A DNA stretch of 32,473 bases from an uncultured Verrucomicrobiota bacterium (GCA_903880005.1 CAIRNV010000050.1:1-32473), one strand, 5' to 3'. Positions 19,701 through 28,431 are shown, counted from the first letter of the stretch. The notes: a model not told the origin generated them from the sequence alone. Numbers and translations are program-made.

Positions 19701-20370
19701 TGAGGCCGGGGTTGTCGTAATCGACCGTGAAGGTGGCGAACCCACCCTCGACGAGGGTGACGGGCTGGGGATGAAGGCTGACGTGGGGCGGTTGCGGCAG
19801 TTGCCCCCATGCCGTGAAGTGTTCCAGCGGGATGGGGCCCTCGTCCTTGCCGTCAGGCCGCAGCCAGCGCACGGCGAGGTTGTCGCCGCCGCCACCCTCC
19901 TTCTGCAACGCCTCGATGTAGTAGCTCTTGCCAGCCACCAACGGGATGGGCTCGCTGCGTTGCTCGGGGCTTTGTTCCCACGCCCGGGAGGCGGTCCACC
20001 CGCTGACTTGCGCGATTTGCCGGCGGTTGGCGGGGTACGCGTCCGTGCTCAGGAACAACGACGACCCGTCGTCGCTGGCGATCCAGAAGGTGTAGTTGCC
20101 CGTGACAGGCGCGACGAACGTGGCCCGAAGTCGCTGGCCATAGTTCTCGTTCCAGTCGGTCGGGGCCTCGAAAAGCGTCGTCAGGAGGTTCGTGAGCGAC
20201 GGCGAGGCGGGATAGGCCGGGTTGTTGGTGAGGTCGGCCACGGAGTTGCCCCCGATGCCGAGCCACACCTCGCGCAGGACGCTTCCGGCCCGTGCGGACG
20301 GACCCGCGCACCACGACGCCAGCAAGACCATGCAAACCCACGAAACCCACCGTTGGTTAGGATGCTTCAT
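10708..20370 (-). CDS. Giant secreted multidomain protein: PA14-like, eight lamin-tail domains, CotH kinase-like, cadherin-like repeats
   Basis: This is a 3220-residue exported protein with a signal peptide (1-28, ending ARA). Approximate order: PA14-like (35-185), Ig-like (190-280), SbsA/Ig-like (285-380), concanavalin-like (390-560), lamin-tail domains starting near 583, 745 and 875, carbohydrate-binding-like (about 1085-1190), an Ig-like linker, a CotH kinase-like domain (about 1330-1690, with NWDTWGTGNSQNKYIYY and ILPWDMDWVLG), lamin-tail near 1793, 1963 and 2115, four cadherin-like repeats (about 2267-2645, each with NRPP/NNPP-type starts and a D.DP motif), lamin-tail near 2654, galactose-binding-like (about 2808-2970), lamin-tail near 2993, and a C-terminal RRYRIESSYDLAQW module. 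Lamin-tail starts read (V/I)INEV or similar. CotH in Bacillus phosphorylates coat proteins; the target here is unknown. No sorting signal is obvious. It may be a surface or polymer-binding protein. Confidence 0.9.
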   Translation of the reverse strand: MKHPNQRWVSWVCMVLLASWCAGPSARAGSVLREVWLGIGGNSVADLTNNPAYPASPSLTNLLTTLFEAPTDWNENYGQRLRATFVAPVTGNYTFWIASDDGSSLFLSTDAYPANRRQIAQVSGWTASRAWEQSPEQRSEPIPLVAGKSYYIEALQKEGGGGDNLAVRWLRPDGKDEGPIPLEHFTAWGQLPQPPHVSLHPQPVTLVEGGFATFTVDYDNPGLTQVIWQRNGSTISSTNLKTLVVGPVTPADNGAVFTALLTNSLGSVVSDGARLTVTRDTTPPSIVRAYNLGLSAVVIEFSEPIQLPGLPLATAFQIDGGALLTGVAMGDAPHRIQLAVSNLALANRYNLTVNGVTDRASAPNPLPANAKVAFTASELSPSNLGSDAIGASVVRGDAGAFVLSARGGDVGGTSDAATFGWQTTSGNFDLRVRLTGLDASDAFASAGLMARSTLASNAPFAGVFASSPRAGVFFESRNTPSAAATAASIRGGFPVNHPFTWLRLRRVGNDFTGFASMDGTRWTQLGAMNAALPSQVFVGLSVAGRHPEIPALARFADYGTAPAPVIAPYVPTREGLGVTSRRTRVVVSEIHYHPADVGPGSGPEFVELFNASDIPEDLSGWSLRGGVEYTFPQGTSLAGGQFLVVSAEPEVLQAATGLSRVLGPFAGALNNGGDAVELRDELGARKLFVEYDTRAPWPIVADGSGHSLVLVNPSYGEADPRAWAASALRGGNPGAPDPIVADPASSVSINELLAHTDPPLLDFVELYNRGPNPVVLDGCILTDDVRTNRYRFPAGTTLEPRSFLALDENTLGFRLSAAGETVLLISSNGLRVIDGIRLAPQENGVSYGRVPDGAPALRRLASSTAGAPNAPRRVEDVVINEVMYNPISQDDADEFVEIHNRSATPVSLAGWRLSEAVSFTFPEDAAIAPGGFVVVGRDRARLLSNYPTLPPAIVHGNWSGSLRNRGERLVLAKPDDIQSTNELGAITSRTVHIPVGEVAWRQGGRWGKWADGGGSSLELVDPRADTLLAASWADSDESGKAAWQEFSINDVLRFGATTPDAIHLGMLGAGECLLDNVEVLGPTGLSLLSNGGFETGAGITATGWTFGGHHSRSRVESTGAFAGNRVLRIIAPGDLDAGRNCIRANISAGLNNDVRGTLRLRARWVAGWPEILMRTRGGGLELTASLAVPKNLGTPGQANTRLVNNAGPAISEVSHSPAVPDASQPVVVTARVSDPDGLGSVNLRFRTGSTGAFNTLAMRDDGLFGDAVAGDGVWSATLNGRAAGTLVQFRIEAADGAPSVAWSQFPSGPVFQGLPAVSEANVRWGDPVPFGTYEHIHSWTTPEVDNALNADGLDNTYRDTTLVHGNVRVIYNAGIRRKGSPFTGQADFAVTVPADDLLLGTADRVFGLTGNGGEEPTFLRNQMAQWFTRRMRLPYLHAHYIRFFRNGGQHGNVGEDLEQPSNNYAEAWFPDAPEGDLHKVAFWFEFRSDGGFDPIGADLGSYKAPNGQYSLSRYRWNWQARPNGTTANDFTNFLALVSAANDRSTNYQAVVSNVADMEQWMRMFALDGCMGNWDTWGTGNSQNKYIYYPPGGRWVILPWDMDWVLGAGDGPSRRLFDGNDGNVNFMFASPAFRRMAWRAYAEAVAGPFQPSQYQPQFNARASSLAFNRIGAASPQSISGYLDARREFIRQQIAANDAANFAVTSPAGTTFASATPIATLEGIAPFAAADILVNGRTVPTEWLDQQRFRLRVPLAATTNALAIVAIDRLGNPIPGMAASRTVTFAGALQKPSDFVVINEVQYNGLASGSSFVELHNRSTSTAFDLSGFELEGLGYAFPPGAIINPGAFLVLARDRVAFAATYGANTPLFDEFPGSLDNGGERIALWQPVGTNRVLVTDVRYDNRLPWPTNADGLGPSLQLMDPSRGSWRVANWAATATNAVNAATPGRANATVQALAAFPTLWLNEVLPANVAGPADNAGDRDPFIEIINTGPVAVALGGLFLSDNVTNLTQWPFPDGLSIPAGGVLTVWADGEPAEATASIPHTSFRLNPTNGVVALARRQGTANAPAVLDYLSWDLLPPGRAFGSVPDGEPRTRRILFNPTPGSTNDPATPRVDVWINEFMAQNTSSIADPADGHFDDWFELHNAGTQPVDLAGYYLTDNLTNSLASMFRIPGGYPIPPGGFLLVWADNETAQNQPTNSGLHVAFALSRSGEQLGLFDPSGNLVDGLSFAAQATDVSMGRFPDASAPPLFAMESPTPGAPNIIAGANRPPIFNPVAPVSVAEQSEATFTAVASDPDPGHSFSYALGQDAPPGSSIHPSTGVFRWTPSEADGPGTFSFLVRATDNGAPPRTGTTRVTIAVSEVNRPPVVPPLTTANAGEGQLLSLPLVASDPDLPSNGLAFETDGPVPEGLSISPAGVLTWIPDESRGGTAVTVGYRVTDNGTPPLSARGSVRIDVAEINNPPHFPQPAPVAIDEGKRLDLLLVAIDPEGTPVRFSLEGTIPAGLSLDAAAGRLAWTPTEAQGPGNYVVLVRATDTSPETASIVREVLIQVREVNLPPVLATFPSFVVDEGQRVVVRAAARDADLPPQALRYSLAPGAPAEAAIDPVTGTLQWLVGEDAGASTQSVTVQVSDDATPSLSDSRILQVVTRPRPKLVINEVLRRPQTPGTQFIEILNRSAQTPWDISGLELVGSSIRFTFPAGTVLAPSAQVVVVQNVASFRAAFGNAPAVAGAWTGGLGTQFDSIVLRTPSTPGQPSEILDRLDYDVGYPWPGGTTATNASLQLVDARQDHNRPGNWAVASALSGNREAIRFTDAWRYFQDGPPVGGTNWRTAAFNDAGWFSGEGLLYVENAALPTNKTTALALGQPTYYFRRKVTLPALPADVSLQLTTCLDDGYVLWINGKRAHFLGMDDIEPTHDTLANRTVSDAVFEGPFTLPSNLLVPGENTFAVEVHQSNLGSSDLVFGLELVLVGGANSPSTPGAPNNVVASLPEFPPIRINEVVARNVSGLTDASGTAEPWIEIVNTGAVTAVLDGVFLSDADAVPLKWPFPPGTSIPPLGHLVVFADGEPQQSTAAELHANFRLPLTGGAQIRLALTRLVNGSPNTIDWFNGQSPFAIDTALARSPDGAVANYVTTKPTPGAPNGEPVGAPPSFGAPIQEADGRVTLRLRGTPGRRYRIESSYDLAQWLTEAEWTATSSGLVFSVEPVGDAQPRLFRAVEAP

Positions 20371-20379
20371 GTGAAACTT

Positions 20380-20405
20380 AAGAAGAATTAAGCACGAACC
20401 GTGCT
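20380..20405 (-). terminator. Weak intrinsic-terminator-like hairpin between the MOSC gene and the giant gene
   Basis: Read on the minus strand, AGCACG-GTT-CGTGCT forms a 6-bp stem with a 3-base loop (20391-20405), followed by TAATTCTTCTT. The stem overlaps the MOSC stop codon. The short stem and interrupted T-run make it a weak candidate. The AT-rich tract could equally be part of the promoter of the giant gene, whose ATG lies 9 bases further on without a Shine-Dalgarno sequence. Confidence 0.35.
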
Positions 20406-20955
20406 AGGGCGTTGGCGCGTGGCTCATCCCCGGGGCCGCCGCCGGACCCGTGCCACGCGATCCCGGCGCCCCTTCGCACCCCACGGGCGTCACCGGGTCG
20501 CCGACCTTTGCTTCGCCGGACTCCACGACGACCGCGATGACCCCTTGGCAAGGCGGCTCCATCAAGGCGCGCAGGCCGGGCTGCACCGCGTCCATCTTGG
20601 CGCAGGGGTCGCGGTGCTGGGTCACCTCCAGCAGCATCGACCCCACCCGCAGCCGGCGGCCAACCATCGCGGCCAGCTCGATGCCCTCCGTCTCGATGTT
20701 CGCCCGGGCCTCTCCAGGCTGGATGGGAGGGCCTCCAAGTCGTGTCGCATGCGCGGCCAGGACCTCGCGCTCGATGAGCGTCACCTGGCGGCGGCTGGGC
20801 TTCCCCGTCCGTCGGCTCAAGCGACCGAAGTAGCGTCGGTCGCCCACAAATCCCTTCCCCTCCACGGCCTCGATGCGCGCGACGGGCACGAGGGGGTCCC
20901 CAGCCTTCCGCGGGTGGAGGTGCAGGGAGGCGACCTTGCCGGGGGTGGGGTTCAT
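20404..20955 (-). CDS. MOSC-domain protein
   Basis: This is a 183-residue MOSC (molybdenum cofactor sulfurase C-terminal) domain protein. MOSC proteins bind molybdenum cofactor or sulfur through a conserved Cys, here in HRDPCAKMD. Other family features are the N-terminal VASLHLHPR, then VEGKGFVGDRRY, then RQVTLIEREVL, and PGEARANIETEG followed by GRRLRVGSMLLEV. The reading frame is open further upstream to 21753, but that part lies out of frame inside the HupE-like gene. The true start is ATG 20955, overlapping the upstream stop as ATGA. The last 25 residues are a Gly/Pro-rich tail. Stand-alone MOSC proteins resemble YiiM/YuaD; the substrate here is unknown. Confidence 0.87.
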   Translation of the reverse strand: MNPTPGKVASLHLHPRKAGDPLVPVARIEAVEGKGFVGDRRYFGRLSRRTGKPSRRQVTLIEREVLAAHATRLGGPPIQPGEARANIETEGIELAAMVGRRLRVGSMLLEVTQHRDPCAKMDAVQPGLRALMEPPCQGVIAVVVESGEAKVGDPVTPVGCEGAPGSRGTGPAAAPGMSHAPTP

Positions 20956-22268
20956 GCGTTGCGAAGCGCCGCCCAAAGAAACCAGGCACCCCCGGCCGCC
21001 ACGACGACCGATCCCCACCGCTCGATGCGTGCCAGCAGTTTGGGGGCGGATGTCGTCTCCTCGACCGGGGAGGCAGGACGTCGGTCCATGGCCCTCAGGA
21101 TGCCAAACAAGGGCGCGCCCACGGCCAGGTGGGCGAGTTCGACCCCGAGGCAGAAGGCGATGATGGGCATCGCCAACCGCATCCCAGAGGCTCCGCCCAG
21201 GGCCTCGGCAAGCCCGCCCGCAAAACCCAGCCCATGGACCCATCCGAAACCCAACGCAACCAGCAGTCGCCCGTGGCCCTTCACATGCCCGGGGGCCAGC
21301 ACGTTTTGGAGGGCGACGACCACGATGCTCCCGGCGATGACGGGCTCGACGATCCACGACGGCAGGGAGAGCCAGCCCATCGCCGACAGCGTGACGGTCA
21401 GAGAGTGCGCCAGCGTGAAGACGCCGATGATCCCCAGCAATCGACGCCACGTTGCGGCCGTCAGCGTCAGGGCCGCGAGGAACAGCAGGTGATCGTACCC
21501 GGAGGCCACATGGTGCAGGCCATGGCGCAGGAAGCCCACAAACCCCGAGACCGTCGCACCCGTGTCGGCGGACTCCTGTGCGAGAAGCGGGGCAGGGGTG
21601 TTGGTCGTGGGCGGGCTCGAAGTTGCGGCGGGGCCTCCCGCGGTCGGCATGGCGGCCAGCACGACGTCCACGTCCTGCCCGATTCGCACCACGCCCTCGC
21701 CGAGGACGCGGCGGAGGGGATCCGTGACGGACAGGACGTGCGACACGTCCCACGGGATGCCAGGTGCGAAGCTGAGGCCTTGGAGGACGTCGTGCGCGAA
21801 CCGGAGCGGCACGGGCCCCGGGGCGACGGGAATCGTGGCCTCCAGGTCATAGGCGGCGTGGCGCCGCTCCGGGGCCTCGTCGTCGGTGCCGGAAGCCCCC
21901 TCGTCCACGAGGAGGTTGTAATCGAGGACCTCGACGGGGAGCCGCGTCCCCCGCGCGATGACGTGAAGATGCTGGGTGACGTAGGCCGCGTGGTTGGAGA
22001 GCGCGGCGATGAGGGAGGCGGGTTGCGCAAGCTGGGCGGGCTTGAGCCCTTGGATGACGGCGACCTCGCGCAGCGTCACGGTGGCGCGCATCGCCAGCCG
22101 GTTGGACGACGCCACCACCTGCCAACGGTTTTGCAGGAAGGGATGGGCGTGCACGGCCACCGGCAGGGCCCATGCCAGCAAGAGCCAGCAAGCACGACGG
22201 ACCCAATTGCATCGCTCCGCCCCAGCACCACCGCTCGCGCCCGCTGGCCTGTCGTCCGTGGGTGCCAT
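20952..22268 (-). CDS. HupE/UreJ-2 family membrane protein with large N-terminal exported domain
   Basis: This protein has 438 residues from ATG 22268. A hydrophobic signal lies at about 24-41 (WLLLAWALPVAVHAHP), followed by an extracytoplasmic domain of roughly 190 residues. The C-terminal part (about 235-435) has six or so membrane spans carrying the HupE/UreJ pattern: FLRHGLHHVASGYDHLLFLAAL, FTLAHSLTVTLSA and GFGWVHGLGFAGGL. The conserved His and Asp suggest metal binding. Related proteins are linked to nickel or cobalt supply, but the HupE_UreJ_2 group is functionally undefined. A TTG two codons upstream (22274) is an alternative start. It begins 9 bases after the ABC gene's stop and overlaps the MOSC gene by 4 bases. 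Confidence 0.82.
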   Translation of the reverse strand: MAPTDDRPAGASGGAGAERCNWVRRACWLLLAWALPVAVHAHPFLQNRWQVVASSNRLAMRATVTLREVAVIQGLKPAQLAQPASLIAALSNHAAYVTQHLHVIARGTRLPVEVLDYNLLVDEGASGTDDEAPERRHAAYDLEATIPVAPGPVPLRFAHDVLQGLSFAPGIPWDVSHVLSVTDPLRRVLGEGVVRIGQDVDVVLAAMPTAGGPAATSSPPTTNTPAPLLAQESADTGATVSGFVGFLRHGLHHVASGYDHLLFLAALTLTAATWRRLLGIIGVFTLAHSLTVTLSAMGWLSLPSWIVEPVIAGSIVVVALQNVLAPGHVKGHGRLLVALGFGWVHGLGFAGGLAEALGGASGMRLAMPIIAFCLGVELAHLAVGAPLFGILRAMDRRPASPVEETTSAPKLLARIERWGSVVVAAGGAWFLWAALRNA

Positions 22269-22277
22269 GGGCAACGA

Positions 22278-23060
22278 CTAGCCGATGACCAGCCCAAGGC
22301 GCTCCTTGCGTCGGACGACGCGAACGGGGGCCCCAAAGGCCGTGGAGACCGACTGTGATCGCAGGGCCTTGCCGAGCGGACCCGAAGCCACGACCCGGCC
22401 CTCCCGCAGGAGGAGGGCATGGGTGAAGCACGGGATGATCTCCTCGACGTGGTGGGTGACGAGGACGAGCGAGGGCGCGCCCTCGGTGGTGGCCAAGCGT
22501 TGGACGAAGCCGAGGAACAGCTCTCTCGCGACGGGGTCGAGCCCGGCGCAAGGCTCGTCGAGGATGAGCAACCGCGGGCGTGGCATGAGCGCGCGTGCGA
22601 TCAGGACGCGTTGGCGCTCGCCTTGCGAGAGGACGGCCCAGGGTCGCTCCGCCAGGTGCAGGCATTCCACCTGGTCGAGCAGCTCGGCCGCGCGGCTGCG
22701 GTCCGCCGCGCTGGGCCGACCCCAGAAGTCGATCATGGCGTACTTGCCGCTGGCGACGGTGTCGATGGCGGGCTCGGCATCCGCCATCAATTGGCGGATG
22801 GAGGACGAGACGATGCCGAGGTGGAGGCGGAGCTGGCGCCAATCCGACTCGCCGTATCGCTCGCCCAGGAGGTCGATCTCGCCGGACGTCGGCATGAAGT
22901 AGCCGGTCAGCGCGGCGAGCAGGGAGGTCTTGCCGCAACCATTGGGGCCCAGGATCACCCAATGCTCGCCCGGCATCATGCGCCATGAGACCTCGCTCAG
23001 GATCGAGGTGCCATCGCGTTGGATGGAGAGGGACTGGATGTCGAGGACCGGGGTGTTCAC
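22278..23060 (-). CDS. ABC-type ATPase, ModF/YlmA-like, no membrane partner
   Basis: This is a 260-residue single nucleotide-binding domain. Walker A is GPNGCGKT (38-45), the signature is LSQGERQR, Walker B is LLILDEPCAGLD, and the H-loop lies in VTHHVEE. The best general match is the ModF/YlmA type of soluble or orphan ABC ATPase rather than a defined importer, because no permease or binding protein adjoins. It starts at GTG 23060, overlapping the upstream methyltransferase stop as GTGA. The frame is open upstream to 23891, but that part shows no ABC motif and lies opposite the methyltransferase frame. It may act with a distant permease or in another energy-dependent role. Confidence 0.88.
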   Translation of the reverse strand: MNTPVLDIQSLSIQRDGTSILSEVSWRMMPGEHWVILGPNGCGKTSLLAALTGYFMPTSGEIDLLGERYGESDWRQLRLHLGIVSSSIRQLMADAEPAIDTVASGKYAMIDFWGRPSAADRSRAAELLDQVECLHLAERPWAVLSQGERQRVLIARALMPRPRLLILDEPCAGLDPVARELFLGFVQRLATTEGAPSLVLVTHHVEEIIPCFTHALLLREGRVVASGPLGKALRSQSVSTAFGAPVRVVRRKERLGLVIG

Positions 23061-23797
23061 TTGCGGAGGTGGGCCAGGATCTCGCCCGGGAAATAGGGCA
23101 GGGCGCGCACCACCTCCTTGAGCATGCGGGGGCTCATCTGGGACGGGACGGTGGCGCGGACGTAGGCGCGTGGATGGACCAGATTTGCGGGCAGCGGACG
23201 CGACGCCCCGGAGGCGAGGGGATAATCGGGCAGGCGCGTCGTGCGAACAAAGGCGAACATGTTCTGGACGTACCACCACGCCACCTCGTCGCGGTCCCAG
23301 ATCTGCCATCGGAAGCAGTCGATGGGGGTGAACCCCTGCTTCTCGAACAAGGGGATCCAATAGCTGGGCCACTGCTCGTTGACATGGTGGGTTCCGCCTT
23401 GGCCCGGCACGGCGGCGCTGAAGACCACGACGTCGCCGAGCTTGCAGAGGTCCGCGACGAACGACGGTCCGCGCGAGGCGTCGAGGTGCTCCGCGACCTC
23501 GAGGCAGTTGACCAAGTCGAACCGGCGCCCGAGGTCGAGGGGCTGCGCGAGGTCCCGCCGTTCCAGGCGCTCGGCCGGGATGAGGAGTTGATGGTGTCCC
23601 ACCACCTCGCCGTCGATGCCCAGCACGTCGCATCCGGCCTCCATGTAGGCACGGGCCCAGGTGCCGGAGCCGCATCCGACATCGACCACGGAACGCGAGG
23701 GGAAGAGGCGGAGGACGAGGGGGACGACGGCGCGGGCGGAGGAAGCGGAGTCTTCCTTGAGGCCCTCGTAATAGCGGTTGGAGTACGGTGAGGGCAT
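23057..23797 (-). CDS. Class I SAM-dependent methyltransferase
   Basis: This 246-residue protein has a Rossmann methyltransferase core. Motif I is VVDVGCGSGTWARAY (about 37-51), the acidic end of strand 2 is VLGIDGE, and motif IV is LVNCLEVAEHLDASRG. The C-terminal third (WPSYWIPLFEKQGF, then a Trp-rich segment WDRDEVAWWYVQNMFAFV) resembles methyltransferases of the Methyltransf_23/FkbM-neighbour kind found near polysaccharide or lipid genes. The substrate is unknown. It starts at ATG 23797, 14 bases after glcF stops, and is coupled to the ABC gene by a GTGA overlap. Confidence 0.85.
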   Translation of the reverse strand: MPSPYSNRYYEGLKEDSASSARAVVPLVLRLFPSRSVVDVGCGSGTWARAYMEAGCDVLGIDGEVVGHHQLLIPAERLERRDLAQPLDLGRRFDLVNCLEVAEHLDASRGPSFVADLCKLGDVVVFSAAVPGQGGTHHVNEQWPSYWIPLFEKQGFTPIDCFRWQIWDRDEVAWWYVQNMFAFVRTTRLPDYPLASGASRPLPANLVHPRAYVRATVPSQMSPRMLKEVVRALPYFPGEILAHLRK

Positions 23798-23811
23798 GGG
23801 GCGGCTGGGGG

Positions 23812-25110
23812 CTAGCCGTTGCGGTAGGCCTCGGCGAGGAGGGTGACGGGGTGGGCGACCCGGACGTTGGCGCCGCGTTCACGCAGGCCATTCATCACCT
23901 GGAGGAGGCACCCCGGGTTGCCGGTGGCGACGACGGACGCCCCGGTGGAAAGGACGTGATCGACCTTTCGCCCGAGGAGGCGCCCGGCCATCTCGGGCTG
24001 GGTCAGGTTGTAGATGCCGGCCGAGCCGCAACACCACGAGGCCTCGGGCAACTCCACGAGGCGCAGGTTTGGGATCGACCGGAGCAGTTGACGAGGCTGG
24101 GACGAGACCTTCTGCCCATGGCACAGGTGGCAGGACTCGTGATACGTGACGGCGACTTCGGGCTGGCACGCGGCCGGCGCGATGATCCCGATCTCGGCCA
24201 GCCATTCGGCGACGTCCTTGACGCGATCGTCCCACTGGCGCGCGGCGTGGGCGAGTCGGGGGTCGTCGTGGAGGAGCTTGTGGTAGTGCTTGAGATGGGA
24301 GCCGCAGCCGCCGGCGTTCGTGATGATGGCGTCGTACTCGGCGGGCGGGAACTGGGCGAGGTTGCGTCGGGCGAGATCCTGGGCGAGGCCCCACTCGCCG
24401 TTGTGGGCGTGGAGGGACCCGCAGCAGGACTGGTTCGGGGGCGTGTGGACTTCGCAGCCGTTGCGGGCGAGGACCTCGGCGGTGTCGCGGTTAACGTTGG
24501 AGAAGATGAGGTCCTGGGCGCACCCGGTGAGGAGGGCGACCTTGAAGCGCCGGGTGCCGACGGCCGGGAGGACCGGCGGGATGATCTCGTCGGAGAAGCG
24601 GGGCTGCACCTCGGGCGTCATGGCCTCCAGCTCGCGGAGGCGCGAGGGCAGGAGACGGGTCAGGCCGGAGGACCGGACGAGTCCCTGGAGCCCGGTGTCT
24701 TGCCACAGTCGGAGCGCGGCCCCGGCGGCCTGAAGGCGGCCGTGGTCCATGAAGAGCCATTCAAGGGTGGCCTTGCGGATGCCCTCGCGGCGGGGGTTGT
24801 CGAGGACCCCGGAGGCCTCCACCTCGGCGCGCGCATGCTCGAAGAGCTCGGCGTAGTTCACCCCGGCCGGGCAGGCCGTCATGCAGGCCAGGCAGCCCAG
24901 GCAGAAGTACATCTCCTCCCCGAACGCCGGGGTGACCGGAAGCCGGTCGTCGGCGATGGCGCGCATGAGCGCGATGCGGCCCCGGGGGCTGTTGCGCTCG
25001 AGCTTGGTGGCATCGTAGGTGGGGCACGTGGGCAGGCAGAGGCCGCAGTGCATGCACTGCTGCACGACGGAGTAGTCGAGGCCCTTGAGGTGCGACGCCG
25101 TGGCGGTCAT
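23812..25110 (-). CDS. glcF: Glycolate oxidase iron-sulfur subunit-like protein (GlcF)
   Basis: GlcF passes electrons from the flavin subunits of glycolate dehydrogenase to the membrane. The 432-residue protein has two 4Fe-4S ferredoxin clusters: Cys19, 22, 25 and 29 in CMHCGLCLPTCP, and Cys70, 73, 76 and 80 in CLGCLACMTACP. Two cysteine-rich (CCG) domains follow, with QSCCGSLHAH and CHLCHG...SWCCGSAG. The family length is about 400-440. It starts at ATG 25110, 51 bases after rpoD ends. GlcD and GlcE are absent on both sides, so the gene is separated from its usual partners. Related lactate-oxidising or heterodisulfide-type proteins share this architecture, so the substrate is inferred by family only. 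Confidence 0.83.
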   Translation of the reverse strand: MTATASHLKGLDYSVVQQCMHCGLCLPTCPTYDATKLERNSPRGRIALMRAIADDRLPVTPAFGEEMYFCLGCLACMTACPAGVNYAELFEHARAEVEASGVLDNPRREGIRKATLEWLFMDHGRLQAAGAALRLWQDTGLQGLVRSSGLTRLLPSRLRELEAMTPEVQPRFSDEIIPPVLPAVGTRRFKVALLTGCAQDLIFSNVNRDTAEVLARNGCEVHTPPNQSCCGSLHAHNGEWGLAQDLARRNLAQFPPAEYDAIITNAGGCGSHLKHYHKLLHDDPRLAHAARQWDDRVKDVAEWLAEIGIIAPAACQPEVAVTYHESCHLCHGQKVSSQPRQLLRSIPNLRLVELPEASWCCGSAGIYNLTQPEMAGRLLGRKVDHVLSTGASVVATGNPGCLLQVMNGLRERGANVRVAHPVTLLAEAYRNG

Positions 25111-25161
25111 GGGGCTGGGATGGCTCCGATGGCCGGGTTCATGGGATCGAAGGCCGGGGCG

Positions 25162-27339
<2,178 letters not shown>

Positions 27340-27382
27340 AAGGGGAGGGTCTGGCGAAGGCCAGCCTGCAATAAAGCGTGCG

Positions 27383-27411
27383 ACTATCCCGAGGAGCCTT
27401 TCTAGCGTCAA
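27383..27411 (-). promoter_or_regulatory. Predicted sigma-70 promoter for rpoD
   Basis: On the minus strand, TTGACG (27406-27411) is followed after exactly 17 bases by GATAGT (27383-27388). The -35 box matches consensus at five of six positions and the -10 at four of six. Transcription would start near 27376, giving a leader of about 37 bases before the ATG at 27339. It lies in the 143-base gap between the divergent genes. No comparably good promoter was seen on the plus strand in this gap. Confidence 0.5.
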
Positions 27412-27475
27412 GGATGGGGACGCCCCGGTGGAAGCCTTGTTTCCTGCCTCGACTCGTGGGGAAGGCATCGGTAAC

Positions 27476-27481
27476 GAGGGG
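27476..27481 (+). promoter_or_regulatory. Ribosome-binding site for the TAT-exported isomerase-like gene
   Basis: GAGGGG lies a few bases before ATG 27483. The spacing is short, but together with the twin-arginine motif that follows it supports this start over the longer frame from 27378, whose first 35 residues carry no signal. Confidence 0.4.
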
Positions 27482-27482
27482 C

Positions 27483-28415
27483 ATGAACCGGAGGGACTTC
27501 ATGGCCAGGACGATGGGGTGTGCAGCCGCGGCACCGTGGGCTGCCGGTCGCGCAGATGCCGCCGACGAGAAGAAGAAGAAGGAACCCGAGGCGCCCCGGC
27601 CGAAGCCTCCAGCGGTCGGTTCCCAGTTATATGGCTGGGGCCAGTACTACGCCCGGGAGGGCAAGGACCTGTCGAAGCACATGGATGACGTCCTCGGGGC
27701 GTTGCGCGATGCCGGCTACGACTTCGCGGAGGGTTCCCTCGACGTCGCAACCCCCGAGAACAACGCCAAATTCGCGGACCGTTTGCGGAAGAAGGGCATG
27801 CGCCCCGTCAGCTTGTACGTGGGCGGTCCCACCCACGTGCTGGGTCAGGCCACGCAGACCTGCGAGCGCATCGCCCGCGCTGCGAAGGACGCCTCCAAGG
27901 CGGGCTTCGGCATCATCAACTTCAACCCCGACCCGATCGGCCGCCCGAAGACCGACCGCGAGCTTGAGGTCCAGGCGGAGGCGCTGGCGGAGCTGGGCGC
28001 GGAGTTGGCCGGCATGGGGATGCGCCTCGGGATCCACCATCACACGCCCGAGCTGGCCAACGGTGGCGTCGAGTTCCATTCCAACTTCCGCCGGACGCGC
28101 CCGGACCACGTCGGCTTCTGCTACGACGTGCATTGGGTTTACCGGGGAGGCATCGCGCCCGCCATCGCCCTGAAGGAGCACGGCGACCGGATTGTGAGCT
28201 GGCACCTCCGCCAGAGCCGCGGCCAGACGTGGTGGGAGGACCTAGACTCCGGCGACATCGACTACGCCGCGATCGCCTCCGAGGTGCGGGCACGCAAGCT
28301 CCCCGAGTTCTTCGCCGTGGAGCTCGCCATCGAGGCGGGCACCGTCGTCAGCCGCGGGGCCGTGGAGAACCACGCGCGCAGCCGCCGGTTCGTCCGATCG
28401 GTGTTCGGCGTCTAG
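27483..28415 (+). CDS. Sugar phosphate isomerase/epimerase-like TIM-barrel protein, TAT-exported
   Basis: This is a 310-residue protein of the xylose-isomerase-like TIM-barrel superfamily. It begins with a twin-arginine signal (NRRDFM, Arg3-Arg4, then an Ala-rich stretch to about residue 26), so it is probably folded in the cytoplasm and exported. A Lys-rich linker follows. Barrel-like motifs include [22 protein letters not shown] (metal-site type His), [21 protein letters not shown] and [18 protein letters not shown], with [12 protein letters not shown] near the end. His, Glu and Asp residues sit where the family binds a divalent metal. The substrate is unknown. Such exported epimerase-like proteins are common in Planctomycetes and Verrucomicrobia. 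It lies 16 bases upstream of mnmA and is probably co-transcribed with it. Confidence 0.82.
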   Translation: MNRRDFMARTMGCAAAAPWAAGRADAADEKKKKEPEAPRPKPPAVGSQLYGWGQYYAREGKDLSKHMDDVLGALRDAGYDFAEGSLDVATPENNAKFADRLRKKGMRPVSLYVGGPTHVLGQATQTCERIARAAKDASKAGFGIINFNPDPIGRPKTDRELEVQAEALAELGAELAGMGMRLGIHHHTPELANGGVEFHSNFRRTRPDHVGFCYDVHWVYRGGIAPAIALKEHGDRIVSWHLRQSRGQTWWEDLDSGDIDYAAIASEVRARKLPEFFAVELAIEAGTVVSRGAVENHARSRRFVRSVFGV

Positions 28416-28419
28416 CCGC

Positions 28420-28424
28420 GGAGG
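28420..28424 (+). promoter_or_regulatory. Ribosome-binding site for mnmA
   Basis: GGAGG at 28420-28424 is followed by seven bases and ATG 28432. This is the clearest Shine-Dalgarno site in the window and fixes the mnmA start. Confidence 0.7.
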
Positions 28425-28431
28425 ACCCGGA

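Noticed and set aside
20956-21753. Upstream part of the MOSC reading frame
   Set aside because: It overlaps the HupE-like gene out of frame and has no MOSC content. The ATG at 20955 overlaps the upstream stop as ATGA.
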